Shown here in pieces: positions 6,032-6,638 of a stretch of DNA of 6,638 nt. This stretch comes from Deltaproteobacteria bacterium (lineage in GTDB: Bacteria > Desulfobacterota > Desulfobulbia > Desulfobulbales > Desulfobulbaceae): NCBI GenBank assembly GCA_013151365.1, contig JAADIK010000186.1:1-6638 (forward strand), given 5' to 3'. The first letter of the stretch is position 1; every line of letters starts with the position of its first letter. The notes under the pieces were generated by a model. It saw only the letters and a list, made by a program, of their open reading frames with translations, was not told the origin of the DNA and searched no databases. The position numbers were made by a program, and so were the translations under genes.

Positions 6032-6618
6032 TGCCGGTTGGGTCGGCGGGAAAAAAGACCGGACCGGTCTTGCGCATTCATGGTTTCCTGGCGGGAAGTT
6101 ACGCTAACGGTCCGGGTAAACGGGCCGTGCTCTGGGTGCAGGGTTGTCCGCTGGCCTGCCCCCGGTGCTGGAATCCCGGCCTGCAGGACCCCGGCGGCGG
6201 CCGGACGGTCGGGATTGAATCATTAATCAACCGGCTGACGGCGCTGCCGGATATCGAGGGCCTGACCGTCAGCGGCGGCGAGCCTACCGAGCAGGCGGCG
6301 GCCTTGGCCCTGCTGCTGGAGACGGTGCGGCAACGGACGGATCTTTCCGTGCTGCTCTTTTCCGGCCGGACCATGACCCGGATCAAGGCAATGGCCGGCG
6401 GTTCACGGCTCCTTGCCGCAATCGATGTCCTCATTGACGGCCCCTATGATCACCGGCTGGCAAACGCCGACGGCGCCTGGCCCGCTTCGGCCAACCAGAA
6501 CATCCTGTTTTTGACGGACCGCTATACCCTCTGTGATTTCGCGGATCTTCCGGGCCTGGAGATATTTATCCGGCCGGACGGCACCGTCGTGACAACCGGG
6601 ATCCTAGGTGTCGAGTAA
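6031..6618 (+). CDS. Radical SAM activase, NrdG-like (4Fe-4S)
   Basis: A 195-residue protein of the anaerobic ribonucleotide reductase / glycyl-radical activase type. VQGCPLACPRCWNPG (36-50) contains the CX3CX2C motif (Cys39, Cys43, Cys46) that binds the 4Fe-4S cluster. NGPGKRAVLW (26-35) precedes it, as in NrdG. SGGEP (81-85) is the SAM-binding motif, and DGPYD (136-140) and SANQ (153-156) match NrdG positions. Such enzymes cleave SAM to a 5'-deoxyadenosyl radical and usually place a radical on a glycine of a partner protein. No such partner (NrdD, PflB) is in the window. No extra Cys-rich ferredoxin or SPASM domain is seen. The ATG overlaps the AAA+ stop (TGATG) with no good Shine-Dalgarno site, implying translational coupling and tight linkage to the ATPase. 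The exact substrate is unknown, so I do not assign nrdG. Confidence 0.9.
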   Translation: MPVGSAGKKTGPVLRIHGFLAGSYANGPGKRAVLWVQGCPLACPRCWNPGLQDPGGGRTVGIESLINRLTALPDIEGLTVSGGEPTEQAAALALLLETVRQRTDLSVLLFSGRTMTRIKAMAGGSRLLAAIDVLIDGPYDHRLANADGAWPASANQNILFLTDRYTLCDFADLPGLEIFIRPDGTVVTTGILGVE

Positions 6619-6638
6619 GCCGCCACAGGCACCCCATC
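6608..6638 (+). CDS. Possible start of a next gene, cut by the window end
   Basis: A GTG at 6608 overlaps the activase gene by 11 bases and opens a frame reading MSSKPPQAPH up to the last base. The other genes here are similarly close-packed, which makes this plausible. The Shine-Dalgarno match upstream (GGGATCC) is poor and only ten codons are visible, so no product can be named. Confidence 0.25.
   Translation, partial: MSSKPPQAPH

Noticed and set aside
1..6638. CRISPR array, tRNA, rRNA or insertion sequence
   Set aside because: No regularly spaced direct repeats, RNA gene signatures or transposase-like proteins were seen on either strand.

Overview
The window is GC-rich, and all six complete genes lie on the + strand. 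They are packed like a bacterial operon with Shine-Dalgarno sites, two TGATG stop/start overlaps and short gaps. Codon use and base composition look uniform, with no transposase, integrase, tRNA or rRNA. The organism is probably a Gram-negative, possibly anaerobic bacterium: a NrdG-like radical SAM activase fits that, and the intergenic palindrome has a feel I associate with Desulfobacterota. The taxonomic guess is weak. Nothing here indicates photosynthesis, although two genes belong to families first named from plastid genomes (Ycf35 and Ycf46).

Layout. Bases 1-247 are non-coding and rich in dyads: an imperfect palindrome (16-97), two small hairpins (104-133) and an AT-rich dyad (142-185). 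Next comes a 594-residue alpha-helical repeat protein (248-2032). A 114-base gap with a weak candidate promoter follows. Then comes the core cluster: a 67-residue DUF2997-type protein (2147-2350), a lidless Hsp70-like ATPase (2350-3963), an 82-base gap with a GC hairpin, a DUF1257/Ycf35-like protein (4046-4429), a Ycf46-like AAA+ ATPase (4439-6031) and a NrdG-like radical SAM activase (6031-6618). A possible next gene may start at 6608 and run off the end.

How the genes may work together (inference). Two ATP-driven protein remodellers, one Hsp70-like and one AAA+, sit with a HEAT-like scaffold, two small partner proteins and a radical SAM enzyme of the type that installs a protein radical. 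No glycyl-radical enzyme is visible for it to activate, and no J-protein or GrpE accompanies the Hsp70. The cluster therefore looks like a self-contained chaperone/modification module whose substrate is either one of its own small proteins or lies outside the window. I know of no established function for this exact combination, and it is the most interesting feature of the window.
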